A DNA stretch of 64,000 nucleotides, taken from contig NZ_JOEA01000002.1 of NCBI RefSeq assembly GCF_000719115.1, forward strand, positions 186,001 to 250,000. The letters are read 5' to 3'. The notes under the pieces are model-generated. The model was not told the DNA's origin. It was given only the letters and a program-made list of their open reading frames with translations, and made no database searches. Position numbers and translations under genes: made by a program. The stretch is from Lentzea albidocapillata (GTDB lineage: Bacteria > Actinomycetota > Actinomycetes > Mycobacteriales > Pseudonocardiaceae). Of this stretch, positions 30,174 through 38,224 are shown piece by piece (positions within the stretch are counted from its first letter, which is position 1; every line of letters begins with the position of its first letter).

Positions 30174-31316
30174 GTGATCAACTGGAACTCCGACCAGCTC
30201 GCGCTGCGGACCGGCCTCGCGGCGTGGTCCGCGAGGCTCAGCGAGAACCACGTCGAGCGGGACGCCGAAGGCGGCTTCTCACAAGAGAAGTGGGACCTCG
30301 TGCGGGAATGCGGCATTCTGCGGTTGCCCTTCGGCGAGCAGTGGGGCGGGCTAGGGCAGGACCTGCTCACCACCATGTACCTGCTGGAGGCCCTCGGGCA
30401 CGGCTGCCGGGACGGCGGACTCAACTTCGCCGTCTCCACGCACATGGTCAGCACCGGCATTCCCCTGCAGCGCTTCGGTTCGGCGTCGCTCAAGGACCGC
30501 TACCTGCCCGCGGTCTGCGACGGGACCAGGATCGGCGCCCACGCGATCACGGAACCCGGCAGCGGCTCGGACGCTCTCGCCATGAGCACCCGAGCCGTCC
30601 GCGACGGCGACGACTTCGTGCTGACGGGCAGCAAGACGTTCGTCAGCAACGGGCCGGTGGCCGACCTCTTCGTGGTGTACGCCCGCACGCACCCCGACGG
30701 CGGACCGCTCGGCACGACCGCGTTCCTCGTCGAACGCGGCACGCCGGGATTCGCCGTCGGCAATCCGATTCCCAAGATGGGGTTGCGGACGGCGCCATTG
30801 GCCGAGCTGTACTTCGACGAGTGCCGGATTCCCGCGACCAATGTGGTCGGTCGCGCCGGTGGTGGCTTCCTGGTGCTCGACTTCGTGATGAAGTGGGAGA
30901 TCCTGTGCTCGTTCGTGATCAACCTCGGTGAGATGGAACACCGGCTCGAAAGGTGCGTCGGCTACGCGGCCGAACGCACCGCGTTCGGCTCACCGATCGG
31001 CTCGTACCAGGCCGTCTCGCATCGCATCGCGGACATGAAGATCGGCGTCGAAACGACCAGGAAGTGGTTGTACGACACGGCGGCCAAAGTCACCCGCGGC
31101 GAGAGCGTGACCACCGACATGGCGATCACGAAGCTCATCGCGAGCGAGCAGAACGTCGCGTCCGCCATGGCCGCGGTGCAGATCTTCGGCGGCAACGGCT
31201 ACATGGCGGAGTACGGCCTGGAGAAAGACCTCCGCAACGCCGTCGCCGGAACGATCTACTCGGGCACCTCCGAGATCCAACGCAACCGCATCGCCGCGAT
31301 GCTCGGCCTGAAGTAG
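30174..31316 (+). CDS. Acyl-CoA dehydrogenase-type flavoprotein
   Basis: 380 residues, full length for the family, GTG start 13 bp after the EctC-like stop. Signatures: IGAHAITEPGSGSDALAMSTRA (substrate/FAD loop), VLTGSKTFVSNGPVADLFVV, ERTAFGSPIGSYQAVSHRIADM and the C-terminal FGGNGYMAEYGLEKDLRNA with YSGTSEIQRNRIA. These enzymes use FAD to introduce a double bond next to a thioester. In pyrrole clusters (PltE/RedW) a relative oxidises prolyl-S-PCP to pyrrolyl-2-carboxyl-S-PCP. With the adenylation-PCP fusion in the same operon, oxidation of a carrier-bound amino acid is the most likely role. Confidence 0.9.
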   Translation: MINWNSDQLALRTGLAAWSARLSENHVERDAEGGFSQEKWDLVRECGILRLPFGEQWGGLGQDLLTTMYLLEALGHGCRDGGLNFAVSTHMVSTGIPLQRFGSASLKDRYLPAVCDGTRIGAHAITEPGSGSDALAMSTRAVRDGDDFVLTGSKTFVSNGPVADLFVVYARTHPDGGPLGTTAFLVERGTPGFAVGNPIPKMGLRTAPLAELYFDECRIPATNVVGRAGGGFLVLDFVMKWEILCSFVINLGEMEHRLERCVGYAAERTAFGSPIGSYQAVSHRIADMKIGVETTRKWLYDTAAKVTRGESVTTDMAITKLIASEQNVASAMAAVQIFGGNGYMAEYGLEKDLRNAVAGTIYSGTSEIQRNRIAAMLGLK

Positions 31317-31323
31317 GAGCACC

Positions 31324-31971
31324 GTGGAGTTCATCGATCACGACTCGGAAGAGGTGCGGGCCTTCGTGGCGCGCACCGTGTCCACTGCGGATTCGCCGAT
31401 GGCGCAGGCCGTCGCTCTCTACTACGCGGTCCGGGACAAGATCCGGTACGAGGTGTACGGCGCCGACCTGTCCCGCGAGGGCCTGCGCGCGAGCGCGGTG
31501 CTGCGTGGCGGATCGGGAATGTGCATCCACAAGTCGATCGTGTACGCCGCCGCGCTGCGGTCGATCGGCGTACCGGCCCGGCTCGTGCTCACCGACGTCC
31601 GCAACCACCTGGCCTCGCCACGGCTGCGGGAGCTCGTCGGCGGCGACGTGTTCCGGTTCCACTGCCTCACGTCTGTCTACAACGGACAGAGGTGGGTGCG
31701 CGCCACCCCGGTGTTCAACAAGATGCTGTGCCGGCTCTACGGCATCACGCCGCTGGACTTCGACGGCACGGCCGACAGCCTGTACCACCCGTTCGACTCG
31801 CGTGGCCGTGAGCACATGGAGTTCCTGCACGAGCACGGCGAGTTCGACGACCTGCCCCACGACCTCGTGCTGGACGGCCTGCGCGCCGCACACCCGCGGC
31901 TGTTCGCCGCCGGCGACCGGTTCGCCGCGGGTTCCCTGCTCGCCGACGCACAACCTGGAGACAAGAGATGA
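31324..31971 (+). CDS. Transglutaminase-like (papain-fold) protein
   Basis: 215 residues from GTG 31324, with AGGAG before it. The catalytic-type cysteine is in GSGMCIHKSIVYAAALRSIGVPARL and the histidine in FRFHCLTSVYNGQRW. The downstream ATPVFNKMLCRLYG and PLDFDGTADSLYHPFD segments are typical of a bacterial transglutaminase-like subfamily. The third residue of the triad, normally Asp in a DP motif, is not obvious. It could release the carrier-bound acid as a thioesterase-like hydrolase or form an amide. It sits between the dehydrogenase and TrpB2, so it probably acts on the ring precursor. This role is inferred. Confidence 0.75.
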   Translation: MEFIDHDSEEVRAFVARTVSTADSPMAQAVALYYAVRDKIRYEVYGADLSREGLRASAVLRGGSGMCIHKSIVYAAALRSIGVPARLVLTDVRNHLASPRLRELVGGDVFRFHCLTSVYNGQRWVRATPVFNKMLCRLYGITPLDFDGTADSLYHPFDSRGREHMEFLHEHGEFDDLPHDLVLDGLRAAHPRLFAAGDRFAAGSLLADAQPGDKR

Positions 31972-33341
31972 CCGACCGGATCAAGTACCTGCTCGACGAG
32001 AAGGACATCCCCACCACCTGGTACAACCTGGCCGCCGATCTGCCCGGCCTGCAGCCGTTGCTGCATCCGGGAACCGGTGCGCCGATCACCGTCGACGACC
32101 TCACGCCGATCATGCCGGCGACGGTGGCCGAGCAGGAGCTGAGCCGCGAGCGGGAGATCGAGATCCCGGAGCCGGTGCGGCAGATCTACGCGCAGTGGCG
32201 GCCGGCGCCGTTGTTCCGCGCTCGCCGGTTGGAGCGCGCTCTGGACACGCCCGCGCGGATCTACTACAAGTACGAGGGCGGCAGCCCCGCGGGCAGCCAC
32301 AAGCCGAACACCGCGATCGCGCAGGCGTTCTACAACCGCGAGGCGGGCATCCGCAAGCTCGCCACCGAGACCGGCGCCGGTCAGTGGGGCTCGTCGTTGT
32401 CACTGGCGGGCGCACTCTTCAACCTGCAGGTGCAGGTCTACATGGTCAAGGTCAGCTTCCACCAGAAGCCCTACCGCAGGCTGCTGATGGAGACCTACGG
32501 CGCACGGTGCGTGGCGTCGCCGAGCACCGAGACCGAGGCCGGCCGGAAGATCCTCGCCGACGACCCGGACTGCCCGGGCAGCCTCGGCATCGCCACGTCC
32601 GAGGCGCTCGAGGTCGCGATGAACGACCCCGAGACGAACTACGCGGGCGGCAGCGTGCTCAACCACGTGCTGCTGCACCAGAGCGTGATCGGCCAGGAGG
32701 CGCTGGCGCAGTTCAAGCTGGCCGACGACTACCCCGACGTGGTGATCGGCTGCGCGGGCGGCGGCAGCAACCTCGGCGGCCTCACCTTCCCGTTCATCGG
32801 CGAGCGACTGCGGGGAGGCCCGTCGGTGCGGGTGGTGGCGGCCGAGCCCGCGGCGTGCCCCACACTGACCCGCGGCAAGCTCGCCTACGACTTCGGTGAC
32901 ACCGCGGGCCTGACCCCGTTGCTGCAGATGCACACGCTGGGCCACACGTTCGTGCCGCCGTCGTTCCACGCGGGAGGCCTGCGCTACCACGGCATGGCGC
33001 CGCTGGTGAGCGCGGCGCTGGAGGCAGACCTGCTGGAGGCCGTCGCGGTCGAGCAGACGAAGTGCTTCGCCGCGGGCATCCAGTTCGCGCGGACCGAGGG
33101 CATCGTGCCCGCGCCGGAGTCGACGCACGCGATCTCGGTCGCGATCGCGGAGGCGTTGCGCTGCAAGGAGGAGGGTCGTTCCGAGGCGATCCTGTTCGGG
33201 TTGTCGGGACACGGCCACTTCGACCTGTCCGCCTACGAGGCGCACCTGACCGGCGCGCTGCGGGACGAGGCGTACTCGCAGGCAGGGCTCGACGCGGCGC
33301 TCGCCGCGCTGCCCACTGTGCCCGCGCCGGCCGATGCCTGA
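31968..33341 (+). CDS. Tryptophan synthase beta-like PLP enzyme (TrpB2 class)
   Basis: 457 residues, the longer TrpB2 type rather than the usual TrpB1. Visible are WRPAPLFRARRLE, YYKYEGGSPAGSHKPNTA with the PLP lysine, TETGAGQWGSSLSLAGALF with the catalytic Glu, the phosphate loop GCAGGGSNLGGLTFPFIGE, and LSGHGHFDLSAYE at the end. TrpB condenses indole with serine to tryptophan; TrpB2 forms can act without a TrpA partner. It should make the alanyl side chain of the final amino acid. Its ATG overlaps the preceding stop, and its 3' end overlaps the TrpF-like gene by 8 bp. Confidence 0.92.
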   Translation: MTDRIKYLLDEKDIPTTWYNLAADLPGLQPLLHPGTGAPITVDDLTPIMPATVAEQELSREREIEIPEPVRQIYAQWRPAPLFRARRLERALDTPARIYYKYEGGSPAGSHKPNTAIAQAFYNREAGIRKLATETGAGQWGSSLSLAGALFNLQVQVYMVKVSFHQKPYRRLLMETYGARCVASPSTETEAGRKILADDPDCPGSLGIATSEALEVAMNDPETNYAGGSVLNHVLLHQSVIGQEALAQFKLADDYPDVVIGCAGGGSNLGGLTFPFIGERLRGGPSVRVVAAEPAACPTLTRGKLAYDFGDTAGLTPLLQMHTLGHTFVPPSFHAGGLRYHGMAPLVSAALEADLLEAVAVEQTKCFAAGIQFARTEGIVPAPESTHAISVAIAEALRCKEEGRSEAILFGLSGHGHFDLSAYEAHLTGALRDEAYSQAGLDAALAALPTVPAPADA

Positions 33342-33987
33342 GCTGAAGGTCTGCGGCGCGACCAGCACGGCGGACCTCGGGTTGCTCGCCGCGGCGGGTG
33401 CCGACCTGGTGGGGCTGTGGCACGGGGTTCCCGGTGGCCACGCCGACCTCACCGTCGGCAGGCTCACGTCGCTCGCCGCGGCGGCACACCTGATCACGCC
33501 GGTGCTGGTGACACTGGCCGCGGACGTGCGGGACGTGCTGGCGGTGTCCGGCATCCGGGTCGTGCAGCTGCACGGCTACCAGCCGCCGGGCACCGTGCGG
33601 GCGTTGAAGCAGCTGGACGTGCATGTGATCAAGGTGCTGCACGTGAGCGGGTCGTCCTGCCCGGAGCGGCCGTTGATCCGGGCGTACGAACGGGCCGGGG
33701 TCGACTCGTTCCTCGTCGACGCGGTCGGTGCGGACGGGCGGATCGGCAGCACCGCCCAGTCGCTCCCGCCCGCGACGGTGCTGGACCTGGTGGACGCGGT
33801 GAGCGTGCCGTTCCTGCTGGCCGGCGGGATCACCGCGGCCAACGCGGACGCGTTCGCCGAGGTCGCCGCCCATCCGCTGTTCCGCGGGGTGGACGTGGAC
33901 ACCGGTGCCCGCGATGCCTCCGGGGCGTTCGACGCGGCGAAGGTGTCCGCGCTGCGGCGCAACTGGACGGAACGAGTGGCCGCGTGA
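33334..33987 (+). CDS. TrpF-like phosphoribosylanthranilate isomerase
   Basis: 217 residues. It starts LKVCGATSTADLGLLAAAGADLVGL, matching the beta-1 strand with the conserved Cys of TrpF, and keeps LHGYQ and the segment FLVDAVG with the acid Asp. PFLLAGGITAANADAF and FRGVDVDTGARDASGAFD form the phosphate-binding end. TrpF performs the Amadori rearrangement of the phosphoribosyl amine. Both catalytic residues are in place, so it is likely active on the TrpD-like product. Confidence 0.87.
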   Translation: MPELKVCGATSTADLGLLAAAGADLVGLWHGVPGGHADLTVGRLTSLAAAAHLITPVLVTLAADVRDVLAVSGIRVVQLHGYQPPGTVRALKQLDVHVIKVLHVSGSSCPERPLIRAYERAGVDSFLVDAVGADGRIGSTAQSLPPATVLDLVDAVSVPFLLAGGITAANADAFAEVAAHPLFRGVDVDTGARDASGAFDAAKVSALRRNWTERVAA

Positions 33988-34003
33988 GCACAGGACAGGG
34001 ATC

Positions 34004-34690
34004 ATGAGTGCATTTGTGGACGCGATCACCGGAGCACGGGTGCCGGTGATCGCGGAGGTGAAGCTGCGGGACGCGGCCGGCACGGACCTGCTCGGCGGGC
34101 GTTCGGTGGCCGAGGTCGTCCGCGCCTACCGCGAGGCCGGCGCGGCCTGCGTGTCCGTGGTGACCGGCCGGTGGTTCGGCGGCAACGCCGAGTTGCTGCG
34201 CGAGGTGGCGTCGCTCATCGACGTGCCGTTGCTGCAGAAGGACTTCATCACCTCGCAGGCGCAGCTGCGGCAGGCCAGGCAGCTCGGCGCGTCCGCTGTC
34301 CTGCTCACCGCGGCGTTGCTCCCGGCGGCCACCCTCCCCAGGGTGGTCGACCGGGCGCTGGCGCTCGGCCTGACCCCGTTCGTCGAGGTGACCGGCGCCG
34401 GCGAGCTCCCGGCCGATGCCTCGGCGTGCGTGATCGCGGTGAACAACAAGGACATCAAGGACCGCGAACGCGGCTCGGCCGACCTCGGCCGCGGGCTGGG
34501 CCTGCTGCCCGCGGTGCTCGCTACCGGCACGCCCTGTGCGGTCAGCGCGAGCGGCATCGACACGCCCGAGACCGGCGCCCGGCTGGTCGACGCCGGGTTC
34601 GCCGCTCTGCTGGTCGGGACCGGGCTGCTGCGGGCGAGCAGTCCGCGCGCCTGGTTCGACCGGTTCGCGCACGCCAGGACGGCGGCATGA
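34004..34690 (+). CDS. TrpC-like indole-3-glycerol-phosphate synthase, short and altered
   Basis: 228 residues, about 30 shorter than usual because the N-terminal helical extension is missing. Catalytic positions: Glu and Lys in VIAEVKLRD, Lys in LLQKDFITS, Glu in PFVEVTGAG and Asn in AVNNKDIKD are present. The canonical ESGI segment is ASGI, so that Glu is Ala. IGP synthase closes the pyrrole ring of indole with loss of the ring carboxylate. The truncated N-terminus and the missing Glu both affect the substrate end of the barrel, consistent with a substrate other than the usual anthranilate derivative. CAGGG lies 3 nt before the ATG. Confidence 0.85.
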   Translation: MSAFVDAITGARVPVIAEVKLRDAAGTDLLGGRSVAEVVRAYREAGAACVSVVTGRWFGGNAELLREVASLIDVPLLQKDFITSQAQLRQARQLGASAVLLTAALLPAATLPRVVDRALALGLTPFVEVTGAGELPADASACVIAVNNKDIKDRERGSADLGRGLGLLPAVLATGTPCAVSASGIDTPETGARLVDAGFAALLVGTGLLRASSPRAWFDRFAHARTAA

Positions 34691-36006
34691 AGGCGCTCTC
34701 GTTGCGTGACGCGGTGGGTGAGTCCGTGCTCACCCACGACGTCGCGCTCCCGGCGGACCGGATCGCCGCCGACTTCGCGGCCCGGTACGCGGGAGTACCC
34801 GCGACGTCGGTGTCACGCTCGGAACCGACCGTCCGCTACACGGCGACCGGCCACCGGATTCCGGTGCTGCTGGGCATGTACGGCGACGAGGACCGGGTGC
34901 GTTCGTGGCTGCCTGGCCTGCCCGAACGGTCCACAGTGGACGCCGTGGCCAAGTTGACGTCCGGCCGCATCGCACCGGAACACGTGACCTCGGTTCCGTG
35001 TCAGCAGAAGGTCTCGGCGCTGGCGAAGCTGCCGGTGCTGCGCGCCACACCGCGCGACGCCGGACCGTTCCTGACGATGGGCCTGGTGCACGCGGGCGAG
35101 GCGCTGTCCGTGCACCGGATGCTCGTGCTCGACGACTCCCGGCTCGCCATCTGGATGGTGCCCGGCCGTCAGCTCCTGGCGTTGTACCAGGAATCCGAAC
35201 GGCTGCCGGTGTCGATCAACATCGGTGTTCCTCCGGCCGCGCTGGTGGCCTCGGCGTTGTCGAGTGCCGTACTTCCGGCCGGCGCGACCAAACTGGAGAT
35301 GGCGGGCGCGCTGGCCGGTGCCCCGATCAGGGTCGCCGACGGCGTCACCCAGCCGGTGCGGGTGCTCGCCGACGCGGAGATCGTGCTGGAGGGCTACCTC
35401 GACGGCACGCTCGCCGACGAGCCGCCACCGGTGTCGCTGCCCGAGTTCCTCGGCTACGACGGTGACTCGCGGGCCGGTCTGCCGGTGATCACCGTGACCG
35501 CCGTGACCACCCGGCGCGCCCCGGCCTACCAGGCGGTGGTCGGGCCCGGCCGCGAGCAGTCGGTGATCCTCGGTCTCGCCGGCGCGCTGTCGGTCGCGCT
35601 GTCGGGCACCGACGACGACTGGCGGCTGATCGACGACCTGCACTTCACCCCGGCGGGCGGCGGCATGCTCACGCTCGCGGCCGCGATCCGCAAGACGTCG
35701 TCCACTTCGGACGAACGGCTCGCGCACATCGCCCGGCGGATCTTCACGCAGCACCGGTTCGTGAAGCTGATCGTGTTCACCGATCCCGACGTGAACCTGC
35801 GCAACCCCGAGGACGTGTGGTGGGCCGTGACGACCCGCTCGAACCTCGGCACGGACTGCACGACGTTCGACGGCTTCCGCCCGTTGCCGATGGATCCGTC
35901 GCAGGCCGCGGACTGGCGTGGCGGACACGGCGGCACGACCCGCACGTTCGTCGACGCCACCACGCCGTTCGAACTGTCCGCCACGACCTGCCGGAGCTTC
36001 CGTTGA
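34687..36006 (+). CDS. UbiD-family (prenyl-FMN) decarboxylase, divergent
   Basis: 439 residues, ATGA overlap with the TrpC-like gene. Family features: VPCQQKVSALAKLPVLRATPRDAGPFLTMG, PVSINIGVPPAAL, VLEGYLDGTLADE with the acidic pair region, RIFTQHRFVKLIVFTDPDVN and WAVTTRSNL. UbiD enzymes use prenylated FMN for reversible decarboxylation of aromatic or heteroaromatic acids, including pyrrole-2-carboxylate. The segment that normally reads N-x-G-x-Y-R (metal and prFMN contacts) reads TMGLVH here, so cofactor binding may be modified. The partner UbiX follows immediately, supporting a real prFMN enzyme. It is likely to strip a carboxylate from the heterocycle. Confidence 0.82.
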   Translation: MKALSLRDAVGESVLTHDVALPADRIAADFAARYAGVPATSVSRSEPTVRYTATGHRIPVLLGMYGDEDRVRSWLPGLPERSTVDAVAKLTSGRIAPEHVTSVPCQQKVSALAKLPVLRATPRDAGPFLTMGLVHAGEALSVHRMLVLDDSRLAIWMVPGRQLLALYQESERLPVSINIGVPPAALVASALSSAVLPAGATKLEMAGALAGAPIRVADGVTQPVRVLADAEIVLEGYLDGTLADEPPPVSLPEFLGYDGDSRAGLPVITVTAVTTRRAPAYQAVVGPGREQSVILGLAGALSVALSGTDDDWRLIDDLHFTPAGGGMLTLAAAIRKTSSTSDERLAHIARRIFTQHRFVKLIVFTDPDVNLRNPEDVWWAVTTRSNLGTDCTTFDGFRPLPMDPSQAADWRGGHGGTTRTFVDATTPFELSATTCRSFR

Positions 36007-36566
36007 GACTCGTCGTCGGGATCACCGGCGCGACCGGCACGATCATCGGGGTGCGGTTGCTCGAGGCGTTGCGGGAACTGGAGGTCGAGAGCCACCTGGT
36101 GCTCAGCCGCTGGGGCCGCGCGACGCTGGAGATGGAAACCGACTTCACGGCCGCCGACGTCCGTGCGCTCGCCTCGGTCTCGTACGGCCCCGGCGACGCG
36201 TCCGCGGCAATCGCGAGCGGCTCGTTCCGCACCGACGGCATGATCGTCGTACCGTGCAGCATGAAGACGCTCGCGGCGGTACGCACCGGCTACGGCGACG
36301 GGCTGATCCCGCGCGCCGCCGACGTGACCCTCAAGGAACGCCGCAAGCTCGTGCTGGTGCCGCGCGAACTGCCGCTCTCCGAGATCCACCTGGAGAACAT
36401 GCTGGCACTGACCAGGATGGGCGCCGTGATCGCGCCGCCCATGCCCGCGTTCTACACCCGCCCGACGTCGATCGACGAGATCATCACGCACATCGTCGCG
36501 CGAGTGCTCGACCAGTTCGGCCTCGACCTGCCGGGCGTGCCCCGGTGGACCGGTCCGCCGGACTGA
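36003..36566 (+). CDS. UbiX-family flavin prenyltransferase
   Basis: 187 residues from TTG 36003, whose TTGA overlaps the UbiD-like stop. The family sequence is typical: LVVGITGATGTIIGVRLLEAL, VVPCSMKTLAAVRTGYGD, RAADVTLKERRKLVLVPREL, IHLENMLALTRMGAVI and PPMPAFYTRPTSIDEI. UbiX prenylates reduced FMN with dimethylallyl phosphate to make the cofactor of UbiD. Translational coupling to the UbiD gene indicates dedicated cofactor supply. Confidence 0.92.
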   Translation: MRLVVGITGATGTIIGVRLLEALRELEVESHLVLSRWGRATLEMETDFTAADVRALASVSYGPGDASAAIASGSFRTDGMIVVPCSMKTLAAVRTGYGDGLIPRAADVTLKERRKLVLVPRELPLSEIHLENMLALTRMGAVIAPPMPAFYTRPTSIDEIITHIVARVLDQFGLDLPGVPRWTGPPD

Positions 36567-36662
36567 CTCTCAGGCCGATCTGGCACCGGACCCAGCGCAA
36601 GCTCCTGGCGCGCGACCGGCAACACTGATCTCCCGCACACTCGAGAACTGGAGCGCTCCGCC

Positions 36663-37154
36663 ATGAAGTACACCGTCACGATGGAGATCGCCCTGCCGCG
36701 GGAGAGGGTGGTCCAGCTGCTCGCCGACCCGGAACACATGCCGAAGTGGCTGCGGGGCCTGGTGCTGCATGAGCCGGTGAGCGGGGTGCACGGGCAGGTC
36801 GGCACCAGGTCGCGAGTGGTGATGCAGACAGGGCAGCAGGAGTTCGAGGGCACCGAGACCATCACCCGCCGCGAACCGGTGGACCTGCACGGAATCGCGA
36901 GCGAGGTGGTCGTCCACTACGAACGCGAGATCGTCGGCAAGGGCATGTGGAGCGCCGCGCGCGAACGTTTTACCGAAACCGGCCCGGAGACGACGCTCTG
37001 GGTGAGCGAGAACGAGTACCGGTTCAGCGGCTTGCTGATGCGGCTGGTCGGGCTCTTGATGCCTGGTGCCTTCCGCAAGCAGTCGCTACAGCACATGCAG
37101 GACTTCAAGGCGTTCGCCGAGCACGGAACGGACGTCCGCGAAGCGAAGGGCTGA
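36663..37154 (+). CDS. SRPBCC-family (START-like) protein
   Basis: 163 residues. It opens MKYTVTMEIALPRERVVQLLADPEHMPKWLRGL, the usual first strand and helix of SRPBCC proteins, and ends with a helix over the cavity (FRKQSLQHMQDFKAFAEH). The fold binds hydrophobic ligands; relatives include polyketide cyclases and many proteins of unknown role. It is 96 bp after UbiX on the same strand, so it may be the last gene of the biosynthetic operon or separate. Function not assignable. Confidence 0.8.
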   Translation: MKYTVTMEIALPRERVVQLLADPEHMPKWLRGLVLHEPVSGVHGQVGTRSRVVMQTGQQEFEGTETITRREPVDLHGIASEVVVHYEREIVGKGMWSAARERFTETGPETTLWVSENEYRFSGLLMRLVGLLMPGAFRKQSLQHMQDFKAFAEHGTDVREAKG

Positions 37155-37191
37155 ACTGCGTCTGCGGTTGAGCGGTTCCATGGACAGGTCG

Positions 37192-38028
37192 TCAACTGTC
37201 GGCGAGGTCCTGACCGAGGAGTTGCCCCGCGCGTTCGATGCAGCGCATCCGGGCGGGAGAAAAGTCGTACGGCATCTTGGTCGACGCTTCGAAGGCACTC
37301 ATCACCGTGTCGTGTTCCCCGTCCAGGTCGCCGTAGATCTCGAAGAGCTCTTCCTCGGCCGTGTCCAGTCCGGCAGCCTCGATGGCCTGCTCCAGGGCCT
37401 TGTGGTGGGCGTATCGCTGTCTTGCGAGTTCTTCGACGCGCGGGTCATCGGGCTCGACACCGTCATCGAGGGCGGCCTCGGCCGCGTCGAGCCGGTCTTC
37501 CTCAGCCCGCAGGTCAGGGTGGGTGGCCAGCACGATGAAACTGCTTGCCTGGACAGCGGCGCCCAGCGGGCCGAAGATCCGTTCCGTGACCAGCAGGGCA
37601 TCCACTTCGGAGGGGCGTAGCGCGCCAGGAGGCAGGTGGCTGAGCCGGTCCGTCACCAGGTCCGAAAGCAGCCCCAGTGGGCTGCCCACGGCTCGCAGGC
37701 GCTGGACGGCCACGCGCTGACGTCGGATGTCGGCCTCCTGGGCGGCCAAGGTGTCCTCCAGGCAGCCCAGGCTTTCCTGGATGTCCCGGTTCTCGTCGAA
37801 CGCGGCCCGCATGTCATCGAGCCTGATGCCGGCCTCTGCCATCCTGCGGATCCACAGCAGACGGATCATGTCGTCGTAGCCGTAGCGGCGGCGGCCGTCC
37901 GCGCCGCGCTCGGGCTCCCGAAGCAGACCGATCTGGTGGTAGTGGCGGATGGCGCGTGGGGTTGTTCCGGCGAAGGCGGCGGCATCACCGATCTTGACCT
38001 GACGCGGCGGCGTGAAGGAGAGGTGCAT
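37192..38028 (-). CDS. MerR-family transcriptional regulator with a long C-terminal domain
   Basis: 278 residues. The N-terminal winged helix is VKIGDAAAFAGTTPRAIRHYHQIGLLREPERGADGRRRYGYDD, a standard MerR DNA-binding domain, followed by a coiled-coil region to about residue 115. The remainder, rich in charged helices, probably senses a ligand. ATG 38028 is selected because MerR domains start near the N-terminus; the ribosome site is weak. It converges on the SRPBCC gene and is divergent from the I36-like pair, which it might control. Confidence 0.85.
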   Translation of the reverse strand: MHLSFTPPRQVKIGDAAAFAGTTPRAIRHYHQIGLLREPERGADGRRRYGYDDMIRLLWIRRMAEAGIRLDDMRAAFDENRDIQESLGCLEDTLAAQEADIRRQRVAVQRLRAVGSPLGLLSDLVTDRLSHLPPGALRPSEVDALLVTERIFGPLGAAVQASSFIVLATHPDLRAEEDRLDAAEAALDDGVEPDDPRVEELARQRYAHHKALEQAIEAAGLDTAEEELFEIYGDLDGEHDTVMSAFEASTKMPYDFSPARMRCIERAGQLLGQDLADS

Positions 38029-38136
38029 CGCAGACGGAGCCTTTCGAGCTGTGGTGCCTCCAAGGACAGCACATGCCGCTACGGCAGGTGCAACCTCGGC
38101 CCTGCTGGGTGGTGAGTGATCGGTTTGTTTGTGACG

Positions 38137-38162
38137 GTTAGTCGCTGTTAGTGGATGGTTAG
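38137..38162. promoter_or_regulatory. Triple GTTAG direct repeat, SARP-type operator candidate
   Basis: GTTAG occurs at 38137-38141, 38147-38151 and 38158-38162, spaced 10 and 11 bp, one helical turn apart. SARP activators bind direct repeats with this period overlapping the -35 region. It lies about 63-88 bp upstream of the first I36-like gene, and a SARP gene lies 3 kb away on the opposite strand. Confidence 0.5.
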
Positions 38163-38186
38163 CGCGGTTCCCCAGTCTGGTTGACG

Positions 38187-38202
38187 GAGGCGAGATCGCC
38201 TC
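38187..38202. promoter_or_regulatory. Inverted repeat in the I36-like gene leader
   Basis: GAGGCGA-GA-TCGCCTC is a perfect dyad with 7-bp arms directly after a TTGACG hexamer (38181-38186) and 22 bp before the TTG start at 38225. It may be an operator for the divergent MerR-type regulator or a leader hairpin. Confidence 0.4.
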
Positions 38203-38224
38203 TTCCTGAGAAGGGGGAGTTCTC

